DNA of 64,000 nt from Chryseotalea sanaruensis (GTDB taxonomy: Bacteria > Bacteroidota > Bacteroidia > Cytophagales > Cyclobacteriaceae), in the NCBI RefSeq assembly GCF_003990915.1, contig NZ_BHXQ01000001.1, positions 799,402 to 863,401 on the forward strand, written 5' to 3'. The stretch's first letter is position 1, and each line of letters starts with the position of its first letter. Made by a program: the position numbers and the translations under genes. This document shows positions 26,221-34,943 of this stretch, one piece after another. Under the pieces are notes generated by a model. It was not told the origin of the DNA and made no database searches. It was given only the letters and a program-made list of their open reading frames with translations.

Positions 26221-27597
26221 TTAGTCTTTTCTATTTAGAAACTCGATGCTTTTTTTAAGCTCCTTATTTTCTACTTTCAATTCTTCTACCTGTTTACTGG
26301 TCTTAATCATGTACAACGTCAATTCCTCCACCTTTTTTAGCAACAGCATATTCATCTCACTCAAATTAATACCATTAGTTTCCATCTCTTTAGCAGAAGG
26401 TACTTCAGGTAAATGCTTGTTGGTCTTTATGTAATTTTCTATCTCGATGAGAGAGGGCAATTGGTAAGTAGGTTCGAAGACGTAGTCGGGGCCGGGCACT
26501 TGTAAGTCTACCTTTACTTCTTCTGCATGGATAGTGCCTTTTACTGCGAGTTTGGCATCGGGGTTGGTGGTGCCGATGCCTACGTTACCAGAACCTACAA
26601 TTTTCAAGACTGCATTTCCATTGGTATTTGCCTGCTCATTTGCTATAACGCTTCCTTTCTTTGCATAAAAAGTTACATCACCATTGTAGCTCATTTGAAT
26701 AGTAGAGAAACCATGATTATTGCTATTAAGGACTCTTACCACTGAGTTATCTGAAACATCTAAATATTTCGCCTGGACGTTCATGCCCAAAAACAAATCT
26801 CCTGAAGATTTTAAGCTTCCAATGTGAGCATAGCCTCCCATACTAATCAAACCATTCATCGTGGATTGACCTATTTGCAAATTTGCTGTTGGTGATGTTG
26901 TGCCAACACCAAGCTTACCATCATTCTTAAAAACTATCTGCGGCAGGTAATTAGTTATCGATTCATCAAGTGTTGCTCCATTATACATTTGAAATAACAT
27001 ATTACCTGTATGATCAACAGCTATTGACGCTCCTCCTTGTTGGGACGTACCCCCAAGTTTTCTAAATTGATTTGGCACTACTGCAGTATTCACTACTGCA
27101 TTAAATCCTATTTCACTACCGTAAATACCGTTTCCACCATTACTTTTTATAATAACAGGTCGTTCTGTATTGACTTGAAATTTTCCTTGAGGTGCAGTTG
27201 TATTTATGCCCACATCTCCAGTACTATTAACTATAGTCATTCGTGTTGAAGTATTTGTTTGAAGGTAGAGATCATTAAGATCATAACTTCCTATACCACC
27301 GAAAACTGTAACGGGCTTATCAAAGTAAAATCGAGGACGATCCGTTCTAAAATGCATCCATGCGGTATTGGCAGAACCTATGTCAACATACCCTGTTGGT
27401 GTATTAATTCGAAGTGCTCCACCTCCGGCATTACCCCTGATTGCTCCATTGATGTGTAGCTTCTCCAAAGGAGGGTCTACTCCTATTCCAACATTCCCGG
27501 AATTTGTATGGAGTGTGTTGGTGACAGAAGTATTCCATTGAGCATGCACAACAAAACTACAAGCTGTGAGCATGAAACTAATGAGGAGGTTTTTCAT
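26221..27597 (-). CDS. Tail-fibre-like surface protein, paralog 2
   Basis: 458 residues with signal peptide (MKNLLISFMLTACSFVVHAQ). Fibre-type repeats include SGNVGIGVDPPLEKLHINGAI, STGDVGINTTAPQGKFQVN, KLGVGTTSPTANLQIGQSTM and GNVGIGTTNPDAKLAVKGTIHAEEVKVDLQ, followed by the shared PDYVFEP ... HLPEVPSA ... KKVEELTLY C-terminal module and a Lys/Glu coiled coil. It lies 4 bp upstream of paralog 1 and 1 bp downstream of paralog 3. The segment AKLAVKGTIHAEEVKVDLQVPG is shared exactly with paralog 4 but not with paralogs 1 or 3. Confidence 0.78.
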   Translation of the reverse strand: MKNLLISFMLTACSFVVHAQWNTSVTNTLHTNSGNVGIGVDPPLEKLHINGAIRGNAGGGALRINTPTGYVDIGSANTAWMHFRTDRPRFYFDKPVTVFGGIGSYDLNDLYLQTNTSTRMTIVNSTGDVGINTTAPQGKFQVNTERPVIIKSNGGNGIYGSEIGFNAVVNTAVVPNQFRKLGGTSQQGGASIAVDHTGNMLFQMYNGATLDESITNYLPQIVFKNDGKLGVGTTSPTANLQIGQSTMNGLISMGGYAHIGSLKSSGDLFLGMNVQAKYLDVSDNSVVRVLNSNNHGFSTIQMSYNGDVTFYAKKGSVIANEQANTNGNAVLKIVGSGNVGIGTTNPDAKLAVKGTIHAEEVKVDLQVPGPDYVFEPTYQLPSLIEIENYIKTNKHLPEVPSAKEMETNGINLSEMNMLLLKKVEELTLYMIKTSKQVEELKVENKELKKSIEFLNRKD

Positions 27598-27598
27598 T

Positions 27599-28579
27599 TT
27601 ACTTGATTTTCGTTTTTAACATTTCAATCTCTTTTTGTTGCTCTATCAAATGCAACGTCAACTCCTCCACCTTCTTCAGCAACAACATATTCATCTCACT
27701 CAGATTAATGCCATTCGTTTCCATCTCTTTAGCTGAAGGTACTTCTGGTAAATGCTTGTTGGCTTTTATGTAATTTTCTATCTCAATGAGAGAGGGCAAT
27801 TGGTAAGTAGGTTCGAAGACGTAGTCGGGGCCGGTGCCTGCATTTACATCTACCTTAACTTCTGTGGAGTAGACTGTACCATTGACAGTGAGTTTTTGAG
27901 TGGGGTTGGTGGTACCGATGCCTACTTTACCAGAGGCATGAACGGAAAAATGGGGCTTCCACTCTCCCCCATTCCAATGATGAGTACCAATCGTAAACAT
28001 ATCTTCCTGCTGACCGAAATCATCCCCAAGGTTTAATCTCAGCTCTGATTTATTAGCACTATTATTATAGCGTGATATCCATAAAGGATCTCCATTTAAT
28101 GAAGCTCCTAAAAAATTTAATGTAGCACCATAACCAAGAACAACTGAGTTTGGACTCCCCACATTAATATTTCCATTGACTTCTAACTTTGCACCTGGTT
28201 GAGAAACACCAATACCCACATTACCATTAAAAAAAGCATTTCCTGAATTATAAAGAATGGCATTTGGAGTGGTATAAGGACCAAGTTTAAAATCGCCATC
28301 AAATAATCTTAGGTTAAGGGTTGCTGTACTATTTCCAAAAAGCATAAGATCATGATTTTCTCCATTTGGAGGAGAACTAATCATATAGGGGGCTGAATCG
28401 CCAACTAGCGATGTCCCATAGCTCCCAAACGAGAGGCCATTGGTTCTAATATTACCTGTTCTTTCAATCTGTCCATTAACATCCGGGCTGCCTGTCCATT
28501 GCTGTGCCTGTGAATAATGTGTAAGTGCGCTGAGAATGAAGTAGGTTATGACGAATTGGTATTTCATTTTAGTTTTCAT
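27599..28579 (-). CDS. Tail-fibre-like surface protein, paralog 3
   Basis: 326 residues; hydrophobic N-terminal signal region (YQFVITYFILSALTHYSQAQ). The body includes GNVGIGVSQPGAKLEVNGNI and a ~95-residue block (VVLGYGATLNFLGASLNGDPLWISRYNN ... HASGKVGIGTTNP) that is nearly identical, in DNA as well, to paralog 4. The common C-terminal module PDYVFEP ... HLPEVPSA ... EELTLHLIEQQKE follows. It is part of the same tight operon (1 bp to paralog 2, 17 bp from the GxxExxY gene). Confidence 0.78.
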   Translation of the reverse strand: MKTKMKYQFVITYFILSALTHYSQAQQWTGSPDVNGQIERTGNIRTNGLSFGSYGTSLVGDSAPYMISSPPNGENHDLMLFGNSTATLNLRLFDGDFKLGPYTTPNAILYNSGNAFFNGNVGIGVSQPGAKLEVNGNINVGSPNSVVLGYGATLNFLGASLNGDPLWISRYNNSANKSELRLNLGDDFGQQEDMFTIGTHHWNGGEWKPHFSVHASGKVGIGTTNPTQKLTVNGTVYSTEVKVDVNAGTGPDYVFEPTYQLPSLIEIENYIKANKHLPEVPSAKEMETNGINLSEMNMLLLKKVEELTLHLIEQQKEIEMLKTKIK

Positions 28580-28596
28580 TTGTTGTTCTGTTTCGT

Positions 28597-29073
28597 TTAG
28601 AGGTGGTCTGAACCATGATGATTGGGATGAATTGGATGAATGAGATGGTTGACATCCACAAACTTTTTATTTCTAAGTCGATGAAATTCTAATCTGGTGC
28701 TTCCAAAGTTGAGTAAAAGACCTACCTCAAGGTTATAAGCTTCCAGATAATTAAGCGCTTGTGCCATATGTACTTTCTCTAATTGTATAAGCGCTTTAAT
28801 TTCAACACAGATTAAATTTTCAACTAAAAAATCTACACGTCTTGATCCAACTTGTTTTTCTTTATACACAACCGGCATTTCGTATTCCCTTGCAAAACCA
28901 AGTTTTTGCAATTCCATCTCATACGCAAGTGATCTTTGGTAGATGACCTCCTGAAATCCATTACCTAAAAAAGTATGTACTTCCATAGCACAGCCAATCA
29001 CCTTGCCTGTAATTGCTGAGTATTTGAGTTCGTCATCTGCCATATTAAATTTCAGACTTATATCATTTTGCAT
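28597..29073 (-). CDS. GxxExxY protein
   Basis: 158 residues of the GxxExxY family, named after the motif present here as GNGFQEVIY. The family has a PD-(D/E)XK nuclease-like fold; the core RRVDFLVENLICVEIKAL supplies the D ... ExK residues. The biological role of the family is not established. The last ~18 residues (HLIHPIHPNHHGSDHL) are encoded by a flanking inverted repeat. The gene interrupts the row of tail-fibre paralogs and appears to travel as a cassette. Confidence 0.85.
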   Translation of the reverse strand: MQNDISLKFNMADDELKYSAITGKVIGCAMEVHTFLGNGFQEVIYQRSLAYEMELQKLGFAREYEMPVVYKEKQVGSRRVDFLVENLICVEIKALIQLEKVHMAQALNYLEAYNLEVGLLLNFGSTRLEFHRLRNKKFVDVNHLIHPIHPNHHGSDHL

Positions 29074-29142
29074 TTAGATTTTCCATCCTATTAATCCCAA
29101 TCATCCCGGTTTTTATCCCAACCATCGTGGTTCGGACGTCCT
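28601..29142. mobile_element. Inverted repeats flanking the GxxExxY gene (possible mobile cassette)
   Basis: The left end (28601-28648, AGGTGGTCTGAACCATGATG then ATTGGGATGAATTGG) and the right end (29083-29142) are imperfect reverse complements. The right end, read on the minus strand, gives AGGACGTCCGAACCACGATG then GTTGGGAT, with later GGATGATTGGGAT. Such GAACCA(C/T)GAT / TTGGGAT repeats around GxxExxY genes are what I would expect of a mobile or frequently copied unit, but no transposase is present. Confidence 0.6.
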
Positions 29143-29148
29143 TCAACA

Positions 29149-30135
29149 CTACTCCTCCTCTCTTCTTTTCAATTCATTGATTTCTTTCCTTTGCAACTCA
29201 TTCTCTTTTTCAATTCTTATCAAATGCAACGTCAACTCCTCAACCTTTTTTAACAACAGCATATTCATCTCACTCAAATTAATACCGTTAGTCTCCATCT
29301 CTTTGGCAGAAGGTACTTCGGGTAAATGTTTGTTGGCTTTTATGTAGTTTTCTATTTTGGTGAGTGAGGGTAGTTGATAAGTTGGTTCGAAAACATAGTC
29401 GGGCCCGGGGACTTGTAAGTCTACCTTTACTTCTTCGGCATGGATGGTGCCTTTGACTGCGAGTTTGGCGTCAGGGTTAGTGGTGCCGATGCCTACTTTA
29501 CCAGAGGCATGAACGGAAAAATGGGGCTTCCACTCTCCCCCATTCCAATGATGAGTACCAATTGTAAACATATCTTCCTGCTGACCGAAATCATCCCCAA
29601 GGTTTAATCTCAGCTCTGATTTATTAGCACTATTATTATAGCGTGATATCCATAAAGGATCTCCATTTAATGAAGCTCCTAAAAAACTTAATGTAGCACC
29701 ATAACCAAGAACAACTGAGTTTGGACTCCCCACATTAATATTTCCATTGACTTCTAACTTTGCACCTGGTTGAGAAACACCAATACCAATGTTACCATTT
29801 TGCAATAGACTCAGTCTGCTAACACCTGATTTGTTATAAAATTCAAGGCTTGCATTGTCATTTTCTTTCCCAATGATTCTCCATTGTTCAACGGAATTGG
29901 CTGAAAAGGATTGCCATGTATACGAATTACCTTCTGATAAACCAATAAAATCCAGCCGAAGTGTTCTGTTAATGTTTGACTTGATATGTAAAGGGCTTGA
30001 TGGAGAACTCTCCCCAATCCCCACATTCCCACCATTATAGTAGATATTACCAGTAGTAGCCCCATTAGGATTCCATTGAGCAATGGCGTGACAGGCTACA
30101 AGCAATAGCAGCGTCACCATGAAGATAAATTTCAT
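29149..30135 (-). CDS. Tail-fibre-like surface protein, paralog 4 (chimeric, first gene of operon)
   Basis: 328 residues with signal peptide (MKFIFMVTLLLLVACHAIAQ). After a unique N-terminal part (PSSPLHIKSNINRTLRLDFIGLSEG) it carries the ~95-residue block almost identical to paralog 3. It then switches to the DAKLAVKGTIHAEEVKVDLQVPG segment found in paralog 2, and ends with the shared PDYVFEP ... HLPEVPSA ... EELTLHL module and a charged coiled coil (KENELQRKEINELKRREEE). It is therefore a mosaic of its neighbours. A candidate promoter lies ~60 bp upstream of its start. Confidence 0.78.
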   Translation of the reverse strand: MKFIFMVTLLLLVACHAIAQWNPNGATTGNIYYNGGNVGIGESSPSSPLHIKSNINRTLRLDFIGLSEGNSYTWQSFSANSVEQWRIIGKENDNASLEFYNKSGVSRLSLLQNGNIGIGVSQPGAKLEVNGNINVGSPNSVVLGYGATLSFLGASLNGDPLWISRYNNSANKSELRLNLGDDFGQQEDMFTIGTHHWNGGEWKPHFSVHASGKVGIGTTNPDAKLAVKGTIHAEEVKVDLQVPGPDYVFEPTYQLPSLTKIENYIKANKHLPEVPSAKEMETNGINLSEMNMLLLKKVEELTLHLIRIEKENELQRKEINELKRREEE

Positions 30136-30193
30136 TGATGAAGGTTTAGATAAGAAAGTAAAAAAGTAATCGCTGCACCAATCAAGCCCGGGG

Positions 30194-30224
30194 CAAATAA
30201 AATTATTATATCTGTGGCTGCAAA
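30194..30224 (-). promoter_or_regulatory. Candidate Bacteroidota promoter of the tail-fibre/RHS operon
   Basis: On the minus strand, TTTG (30221-30224), a 19-bp spacer, then TTTATTTG (30194-30201), one mismatch from TAnnTTTG. It lies ~60 bp before the ATG of the first operon gene. By eye only. Confidence 0.4.
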
Positions 30225-30292
30225 ATGAATGGATGAATTAATCTTGTTAAAATGATAAAACTCCGAAAAATCAAAAATTGCCGCATTATCGA

Positions 30293-30371
30293 TACCTTAA
30301 TTTTAAGGTATACTCATGCTTAAATCTGTTGAAATGGCTTTTTAATAAAACTAAAACCTTAAAATTAAGAT
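30293..30371. promoter_or_regulatory. Two related palindromes upstream of the operon (candidate operators)
   Basis: Perfect 8-bp arms TACCTTAA / TTAAGGTA (30293-30310, 2-bp centre) and a second site ACCTTAA / TTAAGAT (30356-30371, one mismatch), about 60 bp apart and 70-150 bp upstream of the candidate promoter. The rest of 30136-30522 shows no gene. Confidence 0.4.
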
Positions 30372-30522
30372 AGGTTGTAATGATAGTAAAGGGGCATTGA
30401 TAATCCGGGAGGAATAGTAAAGATATAGAATGGACTCAGGCTGCTCAGCAATTGAAACATCATTAAATAAGTGAGAAACAAAATGCTTAATCTGCTTTTA
30501 ACAATAATAAATCAACCAAATT

Positions 30523-30657
30523 TTTTATCCCGATTTCAAGGGACAAAACCAGGGATTTCAACATCAATTTACTCTTCAAAAAATCGGGATAAATTGAGCC
30601 ATTTTCTTGGATAATTGTGAAATTTTTGAAAAGAGTGAGACACATTTTAATTTTCAA
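30523..30657. repeat. Dispersed repeat, copy B
   Basis: Aligns with 12622-12757 over ~135 bp. Its hairpin arms are TTATCCCGATTT and AAATCGGGATAA, here perfectly complementary over 12 bp (copy A has a mismatch). There is no transposase remnant beyond it; the remaining 30658-30867 shows nothing. Confidence 0.65.
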
Positions 30658-30867
30658 GAGTGTTGAACGCTCAACTTCATGCCAACACACTTGCCACCAA
30701 TAGCATCCATGCTGGCAGTTACCCAATAAAGCTAACTTCCGGAAGTGATGATAATTATTCATTCACGTTAGTGTAAGGCACCCTAACAATAGAAAAGCAT
30801 TTCTAGAATTAATTGCAAGCAGTGAAACAAAAGCATACCCATTCCTTGTTTAGAATGTTTTACGCTA

Positions 30868-32403
30868 TCACACATTCTCCTTTACTGAATGATGTATGTA
30901 TTCAAGATCGTGATCTGCCGGACCGTTAAGTACTTTCCCTTGAATTGAGTAGCGTGCACCATGACAAGGACAATCCCATGATTTCTCGGCAGTATTCCAC
31001 TTTACAATACACTTCATGTGCGTACAGACAGCACTTACAATATGTATAGAATCAACACCATCACTGTATACACCTATTGGATGATTATCGATTTTTAAAA
31101 CTTTTCCTTCTCCGGGTGGTATGCTTTCAAAATTTTTATCCTCATACAATGAAAGCGCTTTTGACATCAGCTGTTTTACTACATCAAAATTGTGTTCTAC
31201 AAAATTCTTAAAGCCCGCAATCGGTTTTAGCCGTGAAGGAGAAAAGATATCAATCAATTCATTTTTTTCCTGAAAAATTATACACTGAATAACTTCTGCA
31301 GCAATGTGACTATAGGTCATTCCATTTCCACCAAACCCTGTTGCAACTAATACCTTTTCGTTATGGGACGGTAAATGACCTATGTAGGGAATTCCATCAG
31401 ATGATTCATAGTATTGCGATGACCATGCATGTGAAATGGAACTTATATCAAAATGAGTTCTTATGGTTTGCTCCAGACTTTCGAAGCATGCATCGGTCTC
31501 TTGTTCATATCCCGTTTTATGATCTTTACCTCCTGCAATAAAATACTCTTCACCATCGATTAATTGTGTACGATAGTAGTGATAAGGATCCGCCATGTCG
31601 TATATCAAATCCTTTGGATATTGGCCCGACTTTAATCTCGCCACCATGGCATAACTTCGGTAAGGTGTACAGCGTAAATGAAGCAAATTAATACCGGGAG
31701 GAATGTGAGTAGCATAGACAAGGTGATCGCATTGAAAGTTACCCATCTCCGTCTCAGCCTTGATTAATTCACCACTTTCATCTGCTTTTATAAGCCTGCA
31801 ATTCTCGAGAATTATGCCACCTGCTTTTTCAAATGCAGCAGCCATTCCATACACATAGTTGACTGGGTGAAATTTACCCTGGTCGTTGATTACCATCGCT
31901 TTTAAAAATGCAATGGGTACAGGAATATCTTTACTATGCGCTGCATGAACACCTACTTTTATACAGGCGTCTAAAATTTTATCCAGTTCATCCACTTGCT
32001 TTTCATTCTGGGCAAACACAAAAGCTTTACAGTCTTCATATCCACAATCGATAGCAAAGGTGTCAACAGTTGATTTTATCTTTTTTATTACATCTTTCGC
32101 AGCCTTAGCGATATGCCTGGCAACTTCAAGATTAAAATTATCAATAATGGTATTATACGGTGTATCCAAAAAAGTATTGATGTGTGCCGTTGTTCCGCCT
32201 GTAGTTCCGTAGCATAAATTTCGTGTCTCCAGCACAAGACAGTTTTTTCCTCTTGTCTGTAAGGCCAATGCAGTGGCAATTCCTGTTATACCACCACCTA
32301 CAATTATTACATCAAACTTCTGTGAATGCACAGACTCGAATACTGGTTTATAGGTTTTTACCTTTTCTTGCCAAAGGCTGAGATGTACTCCATCACGTAT
32401 CAT
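30868..32403 (-). CDS. FAD-dependent oxidoreductase with C-terminal Rieske [2Fe-2S] domain
   Basis: 511 residues. The N-terminal part is a DadA-type FAD oxidoreductase: dinucleotide-binding motif VDVIIVGGGITGIATALAL-like at ~29-47 and a late FAD motif VLVATGFGGNGMTYSHIAAE. The C-terminal ~90 residues are a Rieske domain with ligands in CTHMKC and CPCHGARY near residues 460-482, so a [2Fe-2S] cluster is expected. This FAD-plus-Rieske architecture occurs in cytoplasmic oxidoreductases of many bacteria; the substrate is not known. No partner gene is adjacent. A candidate promoter lies at 32449-32479. Confidence 0.88.
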   Translation of the reverse strand: MIRDGVHLSLWQEKVKTYKPVFESVHSQKFDVIIVGGGITGIATALALQTRGKNCLVLETRNLCYGTTGGTTAHINTFLDTPYNTIIDNFNLEVARHIAKAAKDVIKKIKSTVDTFAIDCGYEDCKAFVFAQNEKQVDELDKILDACIKVGVHAAHSKDIPVPIAFLKAMVINDQGKFHPVNYVYGMAAAFEKAGGIILENCRLIKADESGELIKAETEMGNFQCDHLVYATHIPPGINLLHLRCTPYRSYAMVARLKSGQYPKDLIYDMADPYHYYRTQLIDGEEYFIAGGKDHKTGYEQETDACFESLEQTIRTHFDISSISHAWSSQYYESSDGIPYIGHLPSHNEKVLVATGFGGNGMTYSHIAAEVIQCIIFQEKNELIDIFSPSRLKPIAGFKNFVEHNFDVVKQLMSKALSLYEDKNFESIPPGEGKVLKIDNHPIGVYSDGVDSIHIVSAVCTHMKCIVKWNTAEKSWDCPCHGARYSIQGKVLNGPADHDLEYIHHSVKENV

Positions 32404-32448
32404 TATCGAATACTCGTTTAGTTATTTGGCACTACACAATCTGCGAAC

Positions 32449-32479
32449 CAAATCTTACTAAGCGTAAATTATTCCCAAA
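32449..32479 (-). promoter_or_regulatory. Candidate promoter of the FAD-Rieske gene
   Basis: Minus strand: TTTG (32476-32479), 19-bp spacer, AAGATTTG (32449-32456), one mismatch from TAnnTTTG. About 46 bp upstream of the start codon. Confidence 0.35.
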
Positions 32480-32604
32480 AAGAAGTAAAGATGAGAATGG
32501 ATTGTGTAGAAAATTCTCCATCCGGAAGGACTTTGCGTAAACCAGTGCCAATAGTGACATCAGCCTCCTGAATTATTACCATGTGTTTAAACCCTACAAA
32601 AGAA

Positions 32605-32629
32605 AAGAGGGCCTACATAAGACCCTCTT
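32605..32629 (-). terminator. Hairpin terminator of the CHRD lipoprotein gene
   Basis: Perfect 7-bp stem AAGAGGG / CCCTCTT with an 11-nt loop; read on the minus strand the stem is followed by TTCTTTTG. It lies ~25 bp after the stop codon of the 32654-33136 gene. Confidence 0.6.
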
Positions 32630-32653
32630 TAAAATAAATAATGCACTCCTTAA

Positions 32654-33136
32654 TTATTGTACTTGTGTGGTAATTTGACCTCGGATTTCTCCGTTGGTAT
32701 TTGTTGCAGTATTATAGCCGTAATACATGTTACCTCCCAAAAGCTGTTGCTCCTGTGATTCTGTAAGTGTCATATTACCAGAACTACTACCTGTTGCTGT
32801 TGTGCTACCATTATATGCCCATGGTGTTCCTACTGTAGCACCGTTTACGCCTGATGCTCCGCTATAAAAACCACCACCAGTTGGTGCGCCACTTAAGCCA
32901 GCCCAACTATTAGTGTAATTTAATACACGGGTATTCGGATTATAAGTACCTGTCATCGTTCCCGTACCTGTTCCACTGATTGCCGGAACAACCTGAGTGC
33001 CGTTCGCACTTCCGGTGATGTTATAATTTTTCCCTGTTGCATTATTATCATCATCGTCATCGCAACTCATTGTCATTACACTTAATGCTACGACCGCCAT
33101 CATCAACATCACCTTCCATCCCTGACCTACTTTCAT
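32654..33136 (-). CDS. CHRD-domain lipoprotein
   Basis: 160 residues. Lipoprotein signal with lipobox TMSC (Cys25) followed by an Asp run (DDDDDNN), a common Bacteroidota export/sorting context. The rest is a CHRD domain: TGSANGTQVVPAISGTGTGTMTGTYNPNTRVLNYTNSW (in pieces), a Gly-rich middle, and the terminal NGEIRGQI motif. CHRD domains are secreted beta-domains named after chordin; their bacterial role is unknown. The gene appears monocistronic with its own terminator. Confidence 0.85.
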   Translation of the reverse strand: MKVGQGWKVMLMMAVVALSVMTMSCDDDDDNNATGKNYNITGSANGTQVVPAISGTGTGTMTGTYNPNTRVLNYTNSWAGLSGAPTGGGFYSGASGVNGATVGTPWAYNGSTTATGSSSGNMTLTESQEQQLLGGNMYYGYNTATNTNGEIRGQITTQVQ

Positions 33137-33518
33137 AAATTGTTTGTTTAAATTAGTTTATACTGTGCTGTGGCACAAAGTCGGTGCCTCCAATAACTAT
33201 GCTTATTAAAGACTTGGAATGCTGATTAAGGGATGAAGTAACTATTCAATTGGGGTAAAGGGTCACAAAAAGTTCCCACTTTGTTGACTTTAATACAGTA
33301 TGGAGGTGGCTCATCATTCTTTCTATTGAGTCGATTGTTTCTCGCAGAGGACCAGGAATATGAAACAAAGTAACATACTTTCAATCATCAGTAATTGTTG
33401 AATTTGCACAGAATAAATATCAGCATACCAAAACATCGCTATATAATGTAATACTTTAAACCATCTTAATTAAATGAGCGAATTCAATTTACATAACCTA
33501 CTCATTTACAATCACCTA
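33137..33518. other. Intergenic stretch, no gene seen
   Basis: AT-rich, without a convincing reading frame, hairpin terminator or repeat shared with other parts of the window. It probably holds the promoter of the CHRD gene, but I could not identify the boxes. Confidence 0.5.
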
Positions 33519-34607
33519 TTAGCATCCTGAATTGACAGCAACAGCGTATACTTCATTTCCAGTCACAAACAGTTTAAACACTTTTCCAGAATCATTGTAA
33601 GTAGCAGTATTCCATGTCGGAACAAATACCAACTTTCTTTCCGCCATACCGGATTGAACCAACTGCCATGTTTTGCCCATATCAGCCGAACGATAAATAC
33701 CATCCGGATGACCACAGAGTAAATTGTTACCTACTTGTTTGATGGATGAAATGGATAAAGCAGGCTTAAGTCCTTCATCAATAGTCTTCCAGGTTATTCC
33801 TTTATCCAATGATATAAATATTCTTCTGGATTGGTTAGCAGAACTATAAGCTATGGCAGCAAATCCTCCTTCTATACGTTCAATAGCTATACCTACTCCA
33901 CCTTCGCTTATTACCCATTCCCAATGTTCACCGTTGTCTATCGAACGCATAATACCATTTTGACCAGTACCGATAAGAACACCATCAGACTCAACGATAT
34001 CCATTACCCAACCTTCATTTTGTACTTGCTTCCAGCTTTGTCCCTTGTCCGCAGATTTGTAAAGACCATTTCCTGAACCTAAGAACAACGTACCATCAGA
34101 AGTTTCAATAATATTGTTCATCGACTGCTTTTTAGAATTTGCATATACCGGTAACCAGTTGTCTGCAGCCGATGCTTTTCTATAAATCTTTCCATCATAA
34201 TTGTAAGCCAGTACACCCGAACGATTGAAAGCAATTGAAGGACTTCGTAAATCAAGGCCATTCTCTTTTTCCCAAACAGGCTTGGTAAGATTAGTTTTAC
34301 TACGATACAAATCATTTTTTACACGCATATAAACATCAGACTCACCTGCAAAAAAGTCTTCAGGTTGTACATTCACAGGCAAACCCTGACTGATGTCCTG
34401 CCAAGTCTGTCCACCATCTTTTGATTGGTAAATAATGCTGTTTACTACTGGTGCAAGCACATTGCTTGTGCTACATTTTAAAGGCTTTGCCGCAGTTAAT
34501 TGGGCATGTTCCAAAGTCGGTTCAGCAAAAAATGTACTCAACATGCAATAAAAGGTCAGCTCTAGTAAATCCATAATCGATTTGATTTTAGTAAAAGAAT
34601 GCATCAA
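33519..34607 (-). CDS. Asp-box (BNR-type) beta-propeller protein
   Basis: 362 residues containing five Asp-box motifs of the form (Y/F)xSxDxGxxW: YQSKDGGQTW, YKSADKGQSW, MRSIDNGEHW, FISLDKGITW and YRSADMGKTW. These repeats form a beta-propeller as in sialidase/Ycf48-like proteins. No sialidase catalytic residues are recognisable, so an enzyme role is not supported. The N-terminus (MDLLELTFYCMLSTFFAEP, starting at 34574) looks like a weak signal region, so the true start may be that second ATG and the protein may be exported. No operon partner is adjacent. Confidence 0.75.
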   Translation of the reverse strand: MMHSFTKIKSIMDLLELTFYCMLSTFFAEPTLEHAQLTAAKPLKCSTSNVLAPVVNSIIYQSKDGGQTWQDISQGLPVNVQPEDFFAGESDVYMRVKNDLYRSKTNLTKPVWEKENGLDLRSPSIAFNRSGVLAYNYDGKIYRKASAADNWLPVYANSKKQSMNNIIETSDGTLFLGSGNGLYKSADKGQSWKQVQNEGWVMDIVESDGVLIGTGQNGIMRSIDNGEHWEWVISEGGVGIAIERIEGGFAAIAYSSANQSRRIFISLDKGITWKTIDEGLKPALSISSIKQVGNNLLCGHPDGIYRSADMGKTWQLVQSGMAERKLVFVPTWNTATYNDSGKVFKLFVTGNEVYAVAVNSGC

Positions 34608-34841
34608 AACTAGACGGCCAGTGAATCAAAACGCCATTTCAGATGTAAAATGATGTAAACGGATATGTAAAAAGATTGTAATTAAGGTTTATGGTAGGTT
34701 ATTGAACTCAATTGTTAGCGCTCCAGATCAATTAAACTAACAACTATGAAGATTTTCAACAATAGTAAAACGAATCGCTCAGCAAAGTTTACTTCTGAAT
34801 TTAAAACAAAAGACAATAATGAAACACATTTTTTACTATAA

Positions 34842-34943
34842 GGGCAATGCCTGCGGCCCGGGCTATCCACTACAAGTCCGGCCTCGCTCCTTCCCGCGCG
34901 CTTCGGGCTTTCCGTTTCTATCCCTATTGCATTTAACAGCGCG
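34842..34943. repeat. Degenerate GC-rich dispersed repeat, copy 2
   Basis: Contains GCGGCCCGGGCTATCCACTAC, CTCGCTCCTTCCCGCGCGC and GGGCTTTCCGTTTCTATCCC. It shares the CCGGGCTATC ... TTTCCG...CTATCCCT frame with 13034-13150. A reading frame across it is only a by-product. The surrounding 34608-35121 otherwise lacks genes. Confidence 0.5.

Noticed and set aside
24918..30135. Prophage tail module interpretation of the fibre-like genes
   Set aside because: Each protein has a Sec signal peptide, and no capsid, terminase, baseplate or lysis genes are near, so these are cellular surface proteins rather than a phage.
30487..30762. A 91-codon minus-strand frame beside repeat copy B
   Set aside because: Most of it is encoded by the dispersed repeat; no match to the transposase pattern seen at 12.7 kb.
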